A stretch of 64,000 bases of DNA from Candidatus Levyibacteriota bacterium (GCA_027334565.1 DAHWUP010000003.1:37794-101793); one strand, 5' to 3'; positions 51,299 through 61,285 are shown, numbered from the stretch's first letter. Notes: a model not told the origin generated them from the sequence alone. Translations and numbers: made by a program.

Positions 51299-54193
51299 AT
51301 GGAAAAAATAATCATAAAGGGAGCCAGAGAAAATAACTTAAAAAATATTGATCTTGAAATACCCAAAAATAAGTTGGTAGTGTTCACCGGGCTTTCCGGA
51401 AGCGGAAAATCTTCACTTGCTTTTGATACCATTTACGCCGAGGGCCAACGCAGGTATGTTGAAAGTTTGTCATCTTACGCCAGGCAGTTTTTGGGAATTA
51501 TGAAAAAACCCGATGTAGATCTTATTGAAGGTCTTTCTCCGGCTATTTCCATTGACCAAAAGTCCGCATCACATAACCCAAGGTCCACCGTTGGTACCGT
51601 TACCGAAATATATGATTATTTAAGACTTTTGTTTGCGCGCATAGGGCACCCTCATTGTCCAAAGTGCGGCAGGGAAATCACCAAAATGACCAAAGAACAA
51701 ATCACCAACGCCGTCTTTGAAACATTGGCCATGCAGACCGCAAAAAATTTAAAAATATTAATTCTTGCACCGATAGTGAAGGACAGAAGAGGAGAATATT
51801 CGGAACTTTTCCAGGATCTTAAAAAGCGCGGATATAAGAAAGCAAGGATCGACGCCCAACTCTACTCGTTTGACGAGGATTTTGTTCTCATAAAAACCAA
51901 TAAACATACTGTCGAGGCGGTAATCGATCAGGTTGTGCTGACCAAAGACACCGACCGGGGAAGAATCGCCGCCGACATCGAACAGGCTCTTGCTCTCGGT
52001 GACGGAGAGGCTATTGTTTCAATCATCAAAGACACCGGATTTGTAATTCCAGATAAACCGAAAAAAATGGAAGATATTCTTTTTTCGGAGAAATTCGCCT
52101 GTCCGGTGGATAAGATATTTTTGGCGGAAGTAGAGCCGAGGATATTTTCTTTTAACACCCCGCACGGAGCCTGTCCCACCTGCGACGGTCTGGGAACCAT
52201 CTTAACCGTTGATAAAGATCTTGTTTTTAACGGTAACTTGACCATTGGTGAGGGCGGTATCATGCCATATTCGAATACCTTTACACACGATACTTGGTTT
52301 TCTCGCACACTTCGAACGTTTTGCGAAGAAAACGGAATTCCCCTAAATATTAGGCTTGCCCAGGTTCCTGAGGTAAAAAAGAATTTGCTTTTAAACGGAA
52401 CAGGGGACAGGGTGTATTACGTAGAAGGCGAAAACCGCTGGGGAAGGGAAACCGCGATACATGAACCCTTCAAGGGGATCCTTTCCGATTTAAAACAAAA
52501 GTACCAATCGACAGATTCGATGTTTTTGCGCTCACAAATCGAAAAATACATGCGGTATGAGGTATGCAACGAATGTAACGGCGCAAGATTAAAAAAGGAA
52601 GCTTTATCTATTACCATTAATAATCGTTCTATTGTTGATATTTCCAACATGCCTATCTCCGATTCATTCCAATTTGTAAATTCTTTGGATTCGAATCTGA
52701 CCCAGCGGGAAAAAGAAATCGGAAGGATCATATTAAAAGAGATCAAACAACGCTTATCCTTTTTGCTTGATGTCGGCTTGGATTATCTAACCTTGTCAAG
52801 GGGTGCAAATACGCTCGCCGGGGGAGAAGCCCAACGCATAAGACTGGCATCACAAATAGGAAGCGGATTGACAGGCGTTTTATATGTCCTTGACGAACCA
52901 TCCATCGGACTTCATCAGAGAGATAACCAAAAATTAATTGATACTTTAAAAAAATTAAGGGATTTGGGTAACACGGTATTGGTGGTCGAACATGACGAGG
53001 AAACAATGGAACAAGCGGATTATCTGGTCGATTTCGGTCCCGGTGCGGGTGAGCAGGGCGGAAATATCGTTTTTAAAGGTTTGGTACCGGAAATAAAAAA
53101 AGACTTGAATTCTCTTACCGGACAATACCTATCGGGCAAGAGAAAACTCAAGGTTATAAAACAAACCTCCGACGTTGCGCTTATAAACAAAACGAATAAT
53201 AAGCTGATTATTCAAGGAGCAACGGAACATAACTTGAAAAATATCGATGTCGAATTTCCTTTGGGCAATTTGATCGTGGTCACAGGCGTCTCAGGAAGCG
53301 GTAAATCAACACTTATCAACGATATTCTTTATCATGCACTGATGCAAAAGAATAACCCTTATCACCGCGAAAAACCCGGGAAATTTAAAAATTTACAAGG
53401 TTTTGAAGATATTAAAAATATTTATATGATTGACCAGTCACCTATCGGCAGAACCCCCAGAAGCAATCCCGCCACATATATCCAGGCGTTCGGATATATC
53501 AGAGATTTGTTTGCCAACACCAAGGACGCGAAAATAAAGGGATACGGACCCGGGCGTTTCTCGTTCAACGTTAAAGGGGGTCGTTGCGAGGCCTGCGAAG
53601 GCGAAGGAAAAATAAAAATTGAGATGCAGTTTTTACCCGATGTATATGTTACTTGCGAGGTTTGTAACGGTCTTCAATACAACAGTCAGGCTTTGGAAGT
53701 ATTATATAACGGCAAAAATATTGCCGAAGTATTAGCCATGAGTGTCTCACAGGCGCTTGAATTTTTTAATTACGTACCCGGTTTGAATCATAAACTTCAA
53801 ACGCTCTATGACGTAGGTCTCTCATATATAAAGCTTGGTCAACCCGCACCTACTTTATCCGGCGGTGAAGCCCAACGCGTGAAATTAGCCGCGGAATTGT
53901 CCAAAAAGAGCTCCAATTCTTTATATCTTTTGGACGAGCCGACGACCGGTCTTCATTTTGCCGATCTTGAGAAGTTACTTCATGTCCTAAGGCGTTTGGT
54001 CGATAAAGGCAATACCGTAATAGTCATAGAACACAATCTGGACGTGATCAAAAACGCGGACCATATCATAGACCTTGGTCCCGAAGGTGGAGAAAAGGGC
54101 GGAGAGCTGATTGTATCGGGCACCGTCCAAGACGTTATAGGAGAACAAAAATCCTATACGGGTCACTTTTTAAAGAAAAGAATTAACGGTTAA
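51299..54193 (+). CDS. uvrA: Excision nuclease subunit UvrA
   Basis: The damage-recognising ABC ATPase of nucleotide excision repair, 964 residues from the ATG at 51299 (MEKIIIKGARENNLKNIDLEIPKN). It has two ATPase halves with P-loops GLSGSGKSS and GVSGSGKST, signature motifs LAGGEAQRIRLA and LSGGEAQRVKLA, and zinc sites (CPKCG in the insertion; CEACEGEGKIKIEM with CEVC). All elements are complete. It would act with UvrB and UvrC, both in this window. Confidence 0.97.
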   Translation: MEKIIIKGARENNLKNIDLEIPKNKLVVFTGLSGSGKSSLAFDTIYAEGQRRYVESLSSYARQFLGIMKKPDVDLIEGLSPAISIDQKSASHNPRSTVGTVTEIYDYLRLLFARIGHPHCPKCGREITKMTKEQITNAVFETLAMQTAKNLKILILAPIVKDRRGEYSELFQDLKKRGYKKARIDAQLYSFDEDFVLIKTNKHTVEAVIDQVVLTKDTDRGRIAADIEQALALGDGEAIVSIIKDTGFVIPDKPKKMEDILFSEKFACPVDKIFLAEVEPRIFSFNTPHGACPTCDGLGTILTVDKDLVFNGNLTIGEGGIMPYSNTFTHDTWFSRTLRTFCEENGIPLNIRLAQVPEVKKNLLLNGTGDRVYYVEGENRWGRETAIHEPFKGILSDLKQKYQSTDSMFLRSQIEKYMRYEVCNECNGARLKKEALSITINNRSIVDISNMPISDSFQFVNSLDSNLTQREKEIGRIILKEIKQRLSFLLDVGLDYLTLSRGANTLAGGEAQRIRLASQIGSGLTGVLYVLDEPSIGLHQRDNQKLIDTLKKLRDLGNTVLVVEHDEETMEQADYLVDFGPGAGEQGGNIVFKGLVPEIKKDLNSLTGQYLSGKRKLKVIKQTSDVALINKTNNKLIIQGATEHNLKNIDVEFPLGNLIVVTGVSGSGKSTLINDILYHALMQKNNPYHREKPGKFKNLQGFEDIKNIYMIDQSPIGRTPRSNPATYIQAFGYIRDLFANTKDAKIKGYGPGRFSFNVKGGRCEACEGEGKIKIEMQFLPDVYVTCEVCNGLQYNSQALEVLYNGKNIAEVLAMSVSQALEFFNYVPGLNHKLQTLYDVGLSYIKLGQPAPTLSGGEAQRVKLAAELSKKSSNSLYLLDEPTTGLHFADLEKLLHVLRRLVDKGNTVIVIEHNLDVIKNADHIIDLGPEGGEKGGELIVSGTVQDVIGEQKSYTGHFLKKRING

Positions 54194-54200
54194 AATCGGT

Positions 54201-54206
54201 TATAAT
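54201..54206 (+). promoter_or_regulatory. -10 box of the transglutaminase-like gene
   Basis: A consensus TATAAT ends 6 bp before the ATG at 54213, between uvrA and the next gene; the -35 is weak. Confidence 0.5.
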
Positions 54207-54212
54207 TAGTTA

Positions 54213-56045
54213 ATGAAAAAAGCCGTTATAACGATATTTATTTGTCTTATTTTTTTATTTTTTCCTCGACTTTCTTTCGCAAAATCCAATTTCTCGGAAG
54301 ATTATAACGTCACCTATACCGTCAATGCGGCAGCAATGACCCATGTTAATTTTAACGTAGAACTTACTAATTTAACTCCTAATTTTTACGTCCGCTCATA
54401 TAATCTTAATCTTGCATTCAAGGACCTGCAAAATGTTAAAGCTGTCGATTCCGGTGGGGATATACCGGTTACGATCATCACCGATACTAACGGCAGCAGC
54501 ATCCAGTTTTCGTTTAATAACCGCGTGACCGGTATGAATAAATCGTTGATATTTAATTTGTCCTTTGATACCAAAGATATCGCACAGAATTTAAATCATA
54601 TCTGGGATATAAATATACCCGGGATTGCCGACGCACCGGGATATTCATCATTTAACGTTACCGTAAATTACCCGGATTTTTTGGGCAGTCCGCGATACGT
54701 AAAGCCAGCAATTTCGGGGACCTCGACCGCATCGGGAACATTAAAATTTACCAAACAGGATCTTGAAAAATCCGGTATTTCGATTTCTTTCGGAAAATAT
54801 CAGATTTATAACTTTAATTTGAAATATCATTTACAGAATAATGATCTTTTTCCGGTTGTTACTGAAATTGCTTTACCCCCCGATACCGGTTACCAAACCA
54901 TACAAATCAATAATATTTCTCCAAGACCCGTTAATGTATATAAAGACCCAGACGGCAACTGGATGGCTCAATTTAAACTATCGGCTTTACAAAAAACCGA
55001 CATCGACGTTTCGGGCAAGGCAAAAGTTTCGCTGACTCCGACGCCCGAAGGGATCAGCCAAGGTTTAAAATCGACTTATTTAAGTTCGCAAAAATATTGG
55101 GAAGCTGACGATCCAAAGATCTTTCGTTTGGCACAAGAATTAAAGACCGCGCAAAATATCTACCGGTATGTAGTTAACCACCTTAATTATGATTATTCCA
55201 GGGTAATCAATGACAGTCAAAGGTTAGGAGCCGTCAAAATCCTTAAATCTCCCGATTCGGCTGTTTGTCTCGAATTTACAGATCTATTCATTGCCATTGC
55301 AAGAGCGGCCGGTATCCCGGCAAGGGAAGTCGACGGGTATGCTTATACACAAAACCAAACCCAAAGACCGGTGTCCTTGGTCAAGGATGTTCTACATGCC
55401 TGGCCCGAATATTATGATTTCAATAAACAGTCATGGATAATGATCGACCCGACATGGGGAAATACCACCGGAGGCGTAGACTATTTCAATACTTTAGATT
55501 TTGATCATATTGCTTTTGTGATCAGAGGTCAGAACAGCAGTTATCCGATACCGGCTGGCGGTTACAAACTGGTCAACGAAAACGATTCCAAAGACGTTAA
55601 CGTTACGATCGGAAATTCTTTTGTGGAAAATAACCGGTTTGATATATCTCTAAACGTTCCCGATCAGCTGGTTGCCGGAATTCCGTTGCAATCGCAAATC
55701 GTTATCAGAAATCTAGGTAACCAAGCTGTTGACAATGAAAATATCGACGTTTCAACGTCATTGCTTACTCCTAAAAGTCAAAGAATAATTTCCGATACGG
55801 TTTTGCCCTACGGCACCGGCACTGTAAACGTTTGGTATAATGCACCCAATTTTTTGACAAACACGACCGATACAATTAAAATTACCCTTGGAAACGATAA
55901 TTTTTCCAAAAAAATCGAAATTTTACCGTTTTATAAAGACAAAATAGTTCTTTGGGGAGGATTTGTATTTGTTATTTGCGGCATCATCATATCGGTTATT
56001 GCCTTCAAATTCGGGCGTTTACCAATTTTTAAACAAAAAGGGTGA
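54213..56045 (+). CDS. Exported transglutaminase-like protein
   Basis: A 610-residue surface protein. It has a signal peptide (cut predicted after SFA at about residue 23), a long beta-rich N-terminal region, then a transglutaminase-like core: Cys at about 351 (SAVCLEFTDLF), His at about 395 (VLHAWPEYY) and Asp at about 411 (MIDPTWG), i.e. a complete triad. A beta domain and one C-terminal membrane helix (LWGGFVFVICGIIISVIAF) follow. It may crosslink or cut proteins at the cell surface; the substrate is unknown. Its 3' end overlaps uvrC by 77 bp. Confidence 0.85.
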   Translation: MKKAVITIFICLIFLFFPRLSFAKSNFSEDYNVTYTVNAAAMTHVNFNVELTNLTPNFYVRSYNLNLAFKDLQNVKAVDSGGDIPVTIITDTNGSSIQFSFNNRVTGMNKSLIFNLSFDTKDIAQNLNHIWDINIPGIADAPGYSSFNVTVNYPDFLGSPRYVKPAISGTSTASGTLKFTKQDLEKSGISISFGKYQIYNFNLKYHLQNNDLFPVVTEIALPPDTGYQTIQINNISPRPVNVYKDPDGNWMAQFKLSALQKTDIDVSGKAKVSLTPTPEGISQGLKSTYLSSQKYWEADDPKIFRLAQELKTAQNIYRYVVNHLNYDYSRVINDSQRLGAVKILKSPDSAVCLEFTDLFIAIARAAGIPAREVDGYAYTQNQTQRPVSLVKDVLHAWPEYYDFNKQSWIMIDPTWGNTTGGVDYFNTLDFDHIAFVIRGQNSSYPIPAGGYKLVNENDSKDVNVTIGNSFVENNRFDISLNVPDQLVAGIPLQSQIVIRNLGNQAVDNENIDVSTSLLTPKSQRIISDTVLPYGTGTVNVWYNAPNFLTNTTDTIKITLGNDNFSKKIEILPFYKDKIVLWGGFVFVICGIIISVIAFKFGRLPIFKQKG

Positions 56046-57246
56046 AGTAATTTACGTCGGTAAGGCGGTGGATCTAAAAAAAAGGGTCTCTTCGTACTTT
56101 TCTTCGAAGGATGTTGGTGATAAAACAAAACAACTGGTAAAAGAAATCAACAAGATCGACATAATTGAGGTTACTTCGGAGATCGAAGCATTCTTATTGG
56201 AAGAAAGATTAATCAAAAAATACAAACCGAAATACAACATCAGGTTAACCGACGGAAAATCATATTTAGGGTTAAAAATAACCGTAAAAGACAGATATCC
56301 TAAGGTACTTTTTACACGAAGAGTCGATAACGATCGTGCTGTTTACTTCGGACCTTATACGAGCGCTTCATCCTTAAAGACGGTTTTAAAATTGGTCAGA
56401 AAAATTTTTCCGTATCAATCGGTTCTGAACCATCCCGATAAATTGTGTTTATATCATCATCTGGGCCTTTGTCCTTGTCCCGGCGTAACCCGGGATCCAA
56501 ATTATCGAAAAGATATCAATAATTTAATTGATTTTTTGAACGGTAAAACTATTAAAGTGATCAGATCACTTGAGGAAACCAGAGATAACTACAGTAGAGA
56601 CGAAAATTTTGAAGCAGCTGGTAAAATCCAATCTAAAATCGAAGCTATTGCATTAATAACCAGTCCTGTTTACAAACCGTTTGAATATGAAGTTAATCCG
56701 AATTTAAGGAGCGATATAATTACATCCCAGCTTGAATCACTAAAAAAAATATTATTTGATAATAATGTTAAAGTCGGTGATTTAAATAGGGTAGAGTGTT
56801 ACGATATCTCCAATACTTCCGGTTTAAACGCAACGGGCTCGATGGTAGTTTTTACAAACGGCGAAAAAGACACCGCATCATACCGCAGATTTAAGATTAA
56901 AAATGATTATCATGGCAAACCCAACGACTTTGCCATGATGCAGGAAGTCATGGAACGAAGAATTAAAAGGACGCAGTGGCCAAAGCCTTCGCTGGTTATA
57001 GTTGACGGGGGGAAAGGGCAGGTGTCGAGTGTTAAAAAAATTTTTGATTCCTTGAATTACGAAGTACCGCTGATCGGACTGGCAAAAAAGGACGAAATTA
57101 TTATCACTTCCGAGCTAAAACAAGTAAAATTAAACAAAGATTCCGTGGCTTTACATTTTTTAATGCGCATCAGGGACGAAGCTCATCGTTTCGCGATCAC
57201 TTATCATCGTAAATTACGTTCTAAAATATTTTTGTCCGATTGGTGA
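55969..57246 (+). CDS. uvrC: Excision nuclease subunit UvrC, short form
   Basis: A 425-residue nuclease against about 600 in model bacteria. The GIY-YIG domain is at the N-terminus (SGVYQFLNKKGEVIYVGKAVDLKKRV), a UVR-like segment (ENFEAAGKIQSKIEAI) follows, then the RNase H-like domain with ECYDISN, VIVDGGKGQ and RIRDEAHRFAI. The C-terminal tandem HhH is missing. The best start is TTG at 55969: Shine-Dalgarno GGGGAGG (55954-55960) lies 8 bp upstream, within the preceding gene. Confidence 0.93.
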   Translation: MLFAASSYRLLPSNSGVYQFLNKKGEVIYVGKAVDLKKRVSSYFSSKDVGDKTKQLVKEINKIDIIEVTSEIEAFLLEERLIKKYKPKYNIRLTDGKSYLGLKITVKDRYPKVLFTRRVDNDRAVYFGPYTSASSLKTVLKLVRKIFPYQSVLNHPDKLCLYHHLGLCPCPGVTRDPNYRKDINNLIDFLNGKTIKVIRSLEETRDNYSRDENFEAAGKIQSKIEAIALITSPVYKPFEYEVNPNLRSDIITSQLESLKKILFDNNVKVGDLNRVECYDISNTSGLNATGSMVVFTNGEKDTASYRRFKIKNDYHGKPNDFAMMQEVMERRIKRTQWPKPSLVIVDGGKGQVSSVKKIFDSLNYEVPLIGLAKKDEIIITSELKQVKLNKDSVALHFLMRIRDEAHRFAITYHRKLRSKIFLSDW

Positions 57247-58608
57247 TCATTTTCGGGTTATATCGTATACGTAAGGAAAATACAGAAAAGTTGCGGGCGG
57301 ATCATCTAATAAATATTTTTGGAAATCTTCGTAAATGCTGATTCTTTGGTTAATGTCTGTGGTTTGTCTCCCGTCTTCCAATAGCTTATCTATTCTTAGA
57401 TTTTTATAGTTTGAAATGTTATCCTGCTGGGTCGAATGCCAGAGGACGTATTGGTCGGGATCTTGCGGAACGTTGAATTCCCCTAAAAATGCCTGGAAAT
57501 CCGTAGGAAGCCCCTGGACGGGTATTATTTGGACTTTTATGCCCAGCTTTTCCCATTGGGATTTAAGGATTCCGGCGACACCCATGTATTGCGGCAGGGT
57601 CTTAAGCGTAAGGATGAATCTTGCACTCTGGGAAGCGCTTAATGAATCCTGAATCAAAAGCCTTGCGTGTTCCATGTCATGTGAATAAGTGGATAATCCG
57701 TTCTTCGCCACCCATGAATTGGGGTTAAAGGGACCGTAATTGCGTAACCCTTGGGTAAAGCTGTCGGGGACCGCGTAAGATAGGGCATCCCTCAATCGCT
57801 TATCCGACAAATAGCTATCATTAACGTTATAGAATACCGTTACCAATTGGGAATAATCGATGCGTTTTCTATAGCTCACATTCGGAAATTGCGTCATATC
57901 TTTTTTGTTAAAATTCAAATTTTTAAGAGCGTAAACTTGGGAGATTTCACCCAGCATAAAAGCGGTTTTTAAAGATTCTTCGGTCGGATAAAACTGATAA
58001 GTAATTTCTTCTCCGCCGGATTTTACGGAGATCAAGCTGATCGATTCGACAAAATTACCGTTAAGATTGATCGACTGCACCTTATATGTACCCGTACCGA
58101 TAAAACCGTTCTTAAAAACCGGCTCCGAAACGGTAACCAAAAATGGTGCATATTTATTTTTTAAATTGAAAACGATCGTATCGCTGTTGGGCCTACTAAC
58201 CGTAACATCGATAAAATTATAATTTATATCGCTTGAGGTAAGCCTACTTCCGTCATTAAAATATACATTGTCCTTAAGATGGAAGATGTAAGTTTTTCCC
58301 CCGTTTTTTATTTCCCAGGATTTTGCTATATCGGGTTGTGCATTCTGATTTGAATCTATTTTGGTTAAACCGGATGAAAGTTTATCAAGAATTACCGGCG
58401 GTAAGTTATCGGTAGTATATGCACCGGTCAAACCGACGGTTTGGTTATGGGTAAAGGGAATTAACGGAATAAAGTAATTGACTCCGAATTTAAGGATGAA
58501 AAAAATTACCAGACCTCCTAAAAAAGAAAGAAAAATGGTTCTTCGCCATTTTTTAAAATACGCTTTTAAAAGCCAGATTATAAGTCTTCTTCTCTCTAAA
58601 AAAATCAT
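57247..58608 (-). CDS. Peptide/oligopeptide substrate-binding protein (SBP_bac_5)
   Basis: A 453-residue extracellular solute-binding protein held by an N-terminal membrane helix (about residues 24-45) rather than a lipobox. AKSWEIKNGGKTYIFHLKDNVYFNDGSRLTSSDI and LRDALSYAVP are family signatures. It is shorter than typical OppA (about 520 aa). No permease or ATPase gene is adjacent, so it is an orphan in this window. It abuts uvrC (convergent) and follows secG by 1 bp. Confidence 0.87.
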   Translation of the reverse strand: MIFLERRRLIIWLLKAYFKKWRRTIFLSFLGGLVIFFILKFGVNYFIPLIPFTHNQTVGLTGAYTTDNLPPVILDKLSSGLTKIDSNQNAQPDIAKSWEIKNGGKTYIFHLKDNVYFNDGSRLTSSDINYNFIDVTVSRPNSDTIVFNLKNKYAPFLVTVSEPVFKNGFIGTGTYKVQSINLNGNFVESISLISVKSGGEEITYQFYPTEESLKTAFMLGEISQVYALKNLNFNKKDMTQFPNVSYRKRIDYSQLVTVFYNVNDSYLSDKRLRDALSYAVPDSFTQGLRNYGPFNPNSWVAKNGLSTYSHDMEHARLLIQDSLSASQSARFILTLKTLPQYMGVAGILKSQWEKLGIKVQIIPVQGLPTDFQAFLGEFNVPQDPDQYVLWHSTQQDNISNYKNLRIDKLLEDGRQTTDINQRISIYEDFQKYLLDDPPATFLYFPYVYDITRK

Positions 58609-58609
58609 A

Positions 58610-58828
58610 TTATTTTAAGGGGATCAAAAGAAGCAAAGAAATAATACCGAAAATAACGGTGGTTGCAACGGTTGCCCACATCAAGAACTTTTCCATGCTT
58701 CTTTTACTTCTGTAGAATCCGCCTCCTCCTCCAAAAGTCGAAGATAAGCCTCCCCCTTGCATTTGCAACAGCACCAGTCCGATCAATATCAGCGCAACTA
58801 TAATTTCAACTATATTCAGGATAACCAT
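58610..58828 (-). CDS. secG: Protein translocase subunit SecG
   Basis: A 72-residue protein with two membrane helices joined by the glycine-rich loop QMQGGGLSSTFGGGGGF, typical of SecG, which assists SecYE. The ATG at 58828 is preferred over the GTG at 58834 because a TATAAT (58841-58836) ends 7 bp before it. It precedes the substrate-binding protein gene by 1 bp. Confidence 0.93.
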   Translation of the reverse strand: MVILNIVEIIVALILIGLVLLQMQGGGLSSTFGGGGGFYRSKRSMEKFLMWATVATTVIFGIISLLLLIPLK

Positions 58829-58835
58829 TACCACA

Positions 58836-58841
58836 ATTATA
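58836..58841 (-). promoter_or_regulatory. -10 box of secG
   Basis: TATAAT on the minus strand, 7 bp before the ATG at 58828; leaderless arrangement. Confidence 0.5.
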
Positions 58842-58879
58842 ACTTTTTATATACGCTTTTTTCAAGGATTGTCTGTAAG

Positions 58880-59284
58880 CTAATTTTTATGGAGCCAATC
58901 GAGGAAGGTAAATATTGCGGATTGCAGGAAAGATACCAGAATAAACGCAAGTAAGGTATTTACATAAATTCTGGGAATTATAAAACCTGCATACTCGTAA
59001 CCGGGAAACATAAAAGCTGTAATCGTAATTCCCATCACCAATACCGTTAACAGATAAAAAATGATTATATTGACCACGAAAGAAAATAAGCCCATCGTAA
59101 TCAAATTGAAAGGCAAAGCAAGAATATTCAAAACAGGTTTTAACAGCAGTAAAAGAAGAGTCAGCGCAATACCCCCTAATAAATAGGTTGGTAAACCCCC
59201 GTAAACTTTTACACCGGGCAAAATTTGGGAAATAAAAAATATCGCAAAGGCATTGTATAGTATATTCCTCAAAAAATTCTTCAT
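58880..59284 (-). CDS. Phage holin family 4-type membrane protein (YvlD-like)
   Basis: A 134-residue protein with four hydrophobic segments: FLRNILYNAFAIFF at the start, KPVLNILALPFNLITMGLFSFVVN in the middle (the family hallmark) and a C-terminal helix. Despite the name, most bacterial members are not phage holins and their role is unknown. The ATG at 59284 is chosen because TAGAAT (59296-59291) lies 6 bp upstream. It is divergent from the DUF2130 gene. Confidence 0.88.
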   Translation of the reverse strand: MKNFLRNILYNAFAIFFISQILPGVKVYGGLPTYLLGGIALTLLLLLLKPVLNILALPFNLITMGLFSFVVNIIIFYLLTVLVMGITITAFMFPGYEYAGFIIPRIYVNTLLAFILVSFLQSAIFTFLDWLHKN

Positions 59285-59331
59285 TGACAAATTCTATGCT
59301 AGCAAATGACCAAAACCGTGTCAAACAAACC

Positions 59332-59362
59332 TTGCAAAGACTTGGGTTTAAGCGTATATTAT
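59332..59362 (+). promoter_or_regulatory. Promoter of the DUF2130 gene
   Basis: TTGCAA (59332-59337), a 17-bp spacer and TATATT (59355-59360), overlapping TATTAT (59357-59362). The ATG at 59369 follows within 6-8 bp. Confidence 0.55.
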
Positions 59363-59368
59363 TGTTTT

Positions 59369-60454
59369 ATGAATGACATTAAATGCCCTTATTGCGGGAA
59401 AACTATCCACATTGACGAACTCGTAAGACATGATCTTGAAAAAACAATTCTTAAGGAAGCGTCGGAGAAACAAAAGCTGGAACTTGAAAAAGCAAAGATC
59501 GAAGCGCAGAAGCTGGCAGAAAAAAAGTTTGAAGAAGAAAAAGCAAAAGAACAAGAAAAAGCAGATAAAGAAAAACGTTTGCTTGAGGAACGGTTTATAA
59601 AAGAACAAAAAGAGTTAAAATTGAGCGTCGAAAAAGCTAAACTCGAAGGGTTAAAAGAAGCAAGCGAAAAATCAAGGCTTGAAAAGCTTGAATACGAAAA
59701 GAAATTATCGGATATGCAAAAAGCGCTTGATGATGCGCAGAGAAAAGCAAAGCAAGGGTCGCAGCAACTCCAGGGAGAAGTTTTAGAGCTCGATCTGGAA
59801 GAAAAACTTAAGGAAGCGTTTACAAAATTTGGTGATGAGTTCGTACCGATTCCAAAAGGCGTTGAGGGGGCTGACATTTGGCATAAAATTAGGCTACATG
59901 GCAAAGAAATCGGATCAATTGTTTATGAGATTAAAAGGACTAAAGCCTGGAGTCCGTCCTGGCTTTCCAAATTAAAAGACGATGCTGCAAAAGTTAGTGC
60001 AAGCGAAGCGATAATAGTATCACAAGCTCTTCCGGATGATATACAAAACTTTGACAGAAGAGAAAATGTTTGGGTAACAAACTACGATAATGCGGTAAAT
60101 ATTGCAAGATATGTAAGATTTTTAATCATAAGCGTTACAAAAATCAAATCCTCGGCAAACCAAACCGATGAGGAATGGACAAAAATAAGAGATTATATGC
60201 TTTCGGACAGCTTTAAACACAGAATGCATGCGCATTTCGATGCCGTCAATAACTTAAAAGACATGCTGGAAACAGAAAAAAGAACCAGTACTCTTCGTTG
60301 GACAAGGCAACAAAAGCAAATAGAAAAACTTGATTCAAATCTCGTTAATTTTTATGCCGAATTAAAAGAAATAGCACCAAATCTTCCTGAACTTGAGGAA
60401 ATAGAAATACCTTTGCTGGTATCTGAAAATGACGAACAAGAATCCCTCATTTAA
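59369..60454 (+). CDS. DUF2130 domain protein
   Basis: A 361-residue protein from the ATG at 59369 (MNDIKCPYCGKTI). Parts in order: an N-terminal Cys pair (C6, C9) like half a zinc finger, a very charged coiled coil of about 110 residues (many Lys/Glu), and the C-terminal DUF2130 domain with EEKLKEAFTKFGDEFVPIPKGVEGADI and YEIKRTKAWSPSWLSKLKDD. The IVYEIKRTKAW core, with acidic and Lys residues, recalls PD-(D/E)XK nucleases, which is inference. It overlaps rnhB by 26 bp. Confidence 0.85.
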   Translation: MNDIKCPYCGKTIHIDELVRHDLEKTILKEASEKQKLELEKAKIEAQKLAEKKFEEEKAKEQEKADKEKRLLEERFIKEQKELKLSVEKAKLEGLKEASEKSRLEKLEYEKKLSDMQKALDDAQRKAKQGSQQLQGEVLELDLEEKLKEAFTKFGDEFVPIPKGVEGADIWHKIRLHGKEIGSIVYEIKRTKAWSPSWLSKLKDDAAKVSASEAIIVSQALPDDIQNFDRRENVWVTNYDNAVNIARYVRFLIISVTKIKSSANQTDEEWTKIRDYMLSDSFKHRMHAHFDAVNNLKDMLETEKRTSTLRWTRQQKQIEKLDSNLVNFYAELKEIAPNLPELEEIEIPLLVSENDEQESLI

Positions 60455-61043
60455 ATACGAAAAATTCTACCGTAACAAAGGATTTTCAAATATTGTAGGC
60501 TTGGATGAAGTCGGTAGGGGGTCGTTTGCCGGACCGTTGGTAGCAGCAGCGGTAATTTTACCTTGGAAATTTAAGATCAACGGTATCAAAGATTCCAAAA
60601 TGTTAAATCCTAAAACAAGGTCTTCACTCAGCCGCTACATCATTGACAATGCTTTGGATTACGTGATCAGCGAAGTTTCAGTCGATTACATAAACAGCTA
60701 CGGCATCGGAAAAGCAACCAACAAAGCATTTCTCAGTTGTCTAAAAAAGCTTAAACGCAAATTCGATTTTGTCTTGGTTGACGGATATAAAATTCGTCGC
60801 TTTGACCAACGTAAGCAAACAGGGGTTATCCATGGCGACAGTATTTCCGTTTCAATTGCCGCCGCCTCAATCATCGCCAAAGTGTACAGGGACGATTTGA
60901 TGATAAAACTGCATACAAAGTACCCTAATTATGATTTTTTAAAAAATAAAGGTTACGGGACAAAATTTCACCGGGATGCTATCAAAAAATTCGGCCTTAG
61001 CGAAGTTCACCGCACTTCGTTTAATCTAAAAAAGTTTTTATAA
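60429..61043 (+). CDS. rnhB: Ribonuclease HII
   Basis: A 204-residue enzyme removing ribonucleotides from DNA. The GLDEVGRGSFAGPLVAAAV motif holds catalytic D26 and E27; FVLVDGYK and SIAAASIIAKVYRDDLM supply the remaining acidic residues. The ATG at 60429 lies inside the DUF2130 end, so the two are probably co-translated. The length is normal. Confidence 0.96.
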   Translation: MTNKNPSFKYEKFYRNKGFSNIVGLDEVGRGSFAGPLVAAAVILPWKFKINGIKDSKMLNPKTRSSLSRYIIDNALDYVISEVSVDYINSYGIGKATNKAFLSCLKKLKRKFDFVLVDGYKIRRFDQRKQTGVIHGDSISVSIAAASIIAKVYRDDLMIKLHTKYPNYDFLKNKGYGTKFHRDAIKKFGLSEVHRTSFNLKKFL

Positions 61044-61051
61044 TTTAATTG

Positions 61052-61123
61052 TACCTCCGAGAGGAATCGAACCCCCATCAACGGTTCCGAAGACCGCCGC
61101 TCTATCCATTGAGCTACGGAGGC
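61052..61123 (-). tRNA. tRNA-Arg(TCG)
   Basis: Acceptor GCCTCCG/CGGAGGT, D-stem GCTC/GAGC, anticodon stem GCGGT/ACCGT with loop CTTCGGA (anticodon TCG), T-arm GGGGG TTCGATT CCTCT. CCA is not encoded. A TATAAT lies 23 bp upstream on the minus strand. Confidence 0.92.
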
Positions 61124-61285
61124 GCACATGGTGTTTACCTTTACATATTATAGTATATCTGATAATATTTTGTTTGTCCTTTCCATATTAATCCGCCAAA
61201 GGCGTGATTGAAGAGGAGAAGCCAATCGCAAATTCTGAAATTTGAGCTTAATCGAAAATGAAGAAAACAGATTGAGCTTCGACGA

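Noticed and set aside
59389..59904. 171-codon antisense frame opposite DUF2130
   Set aside because: It is the Ser/Phe-rich mirror of the Lys/Glu-rich coiled coil, a compositional shadow.
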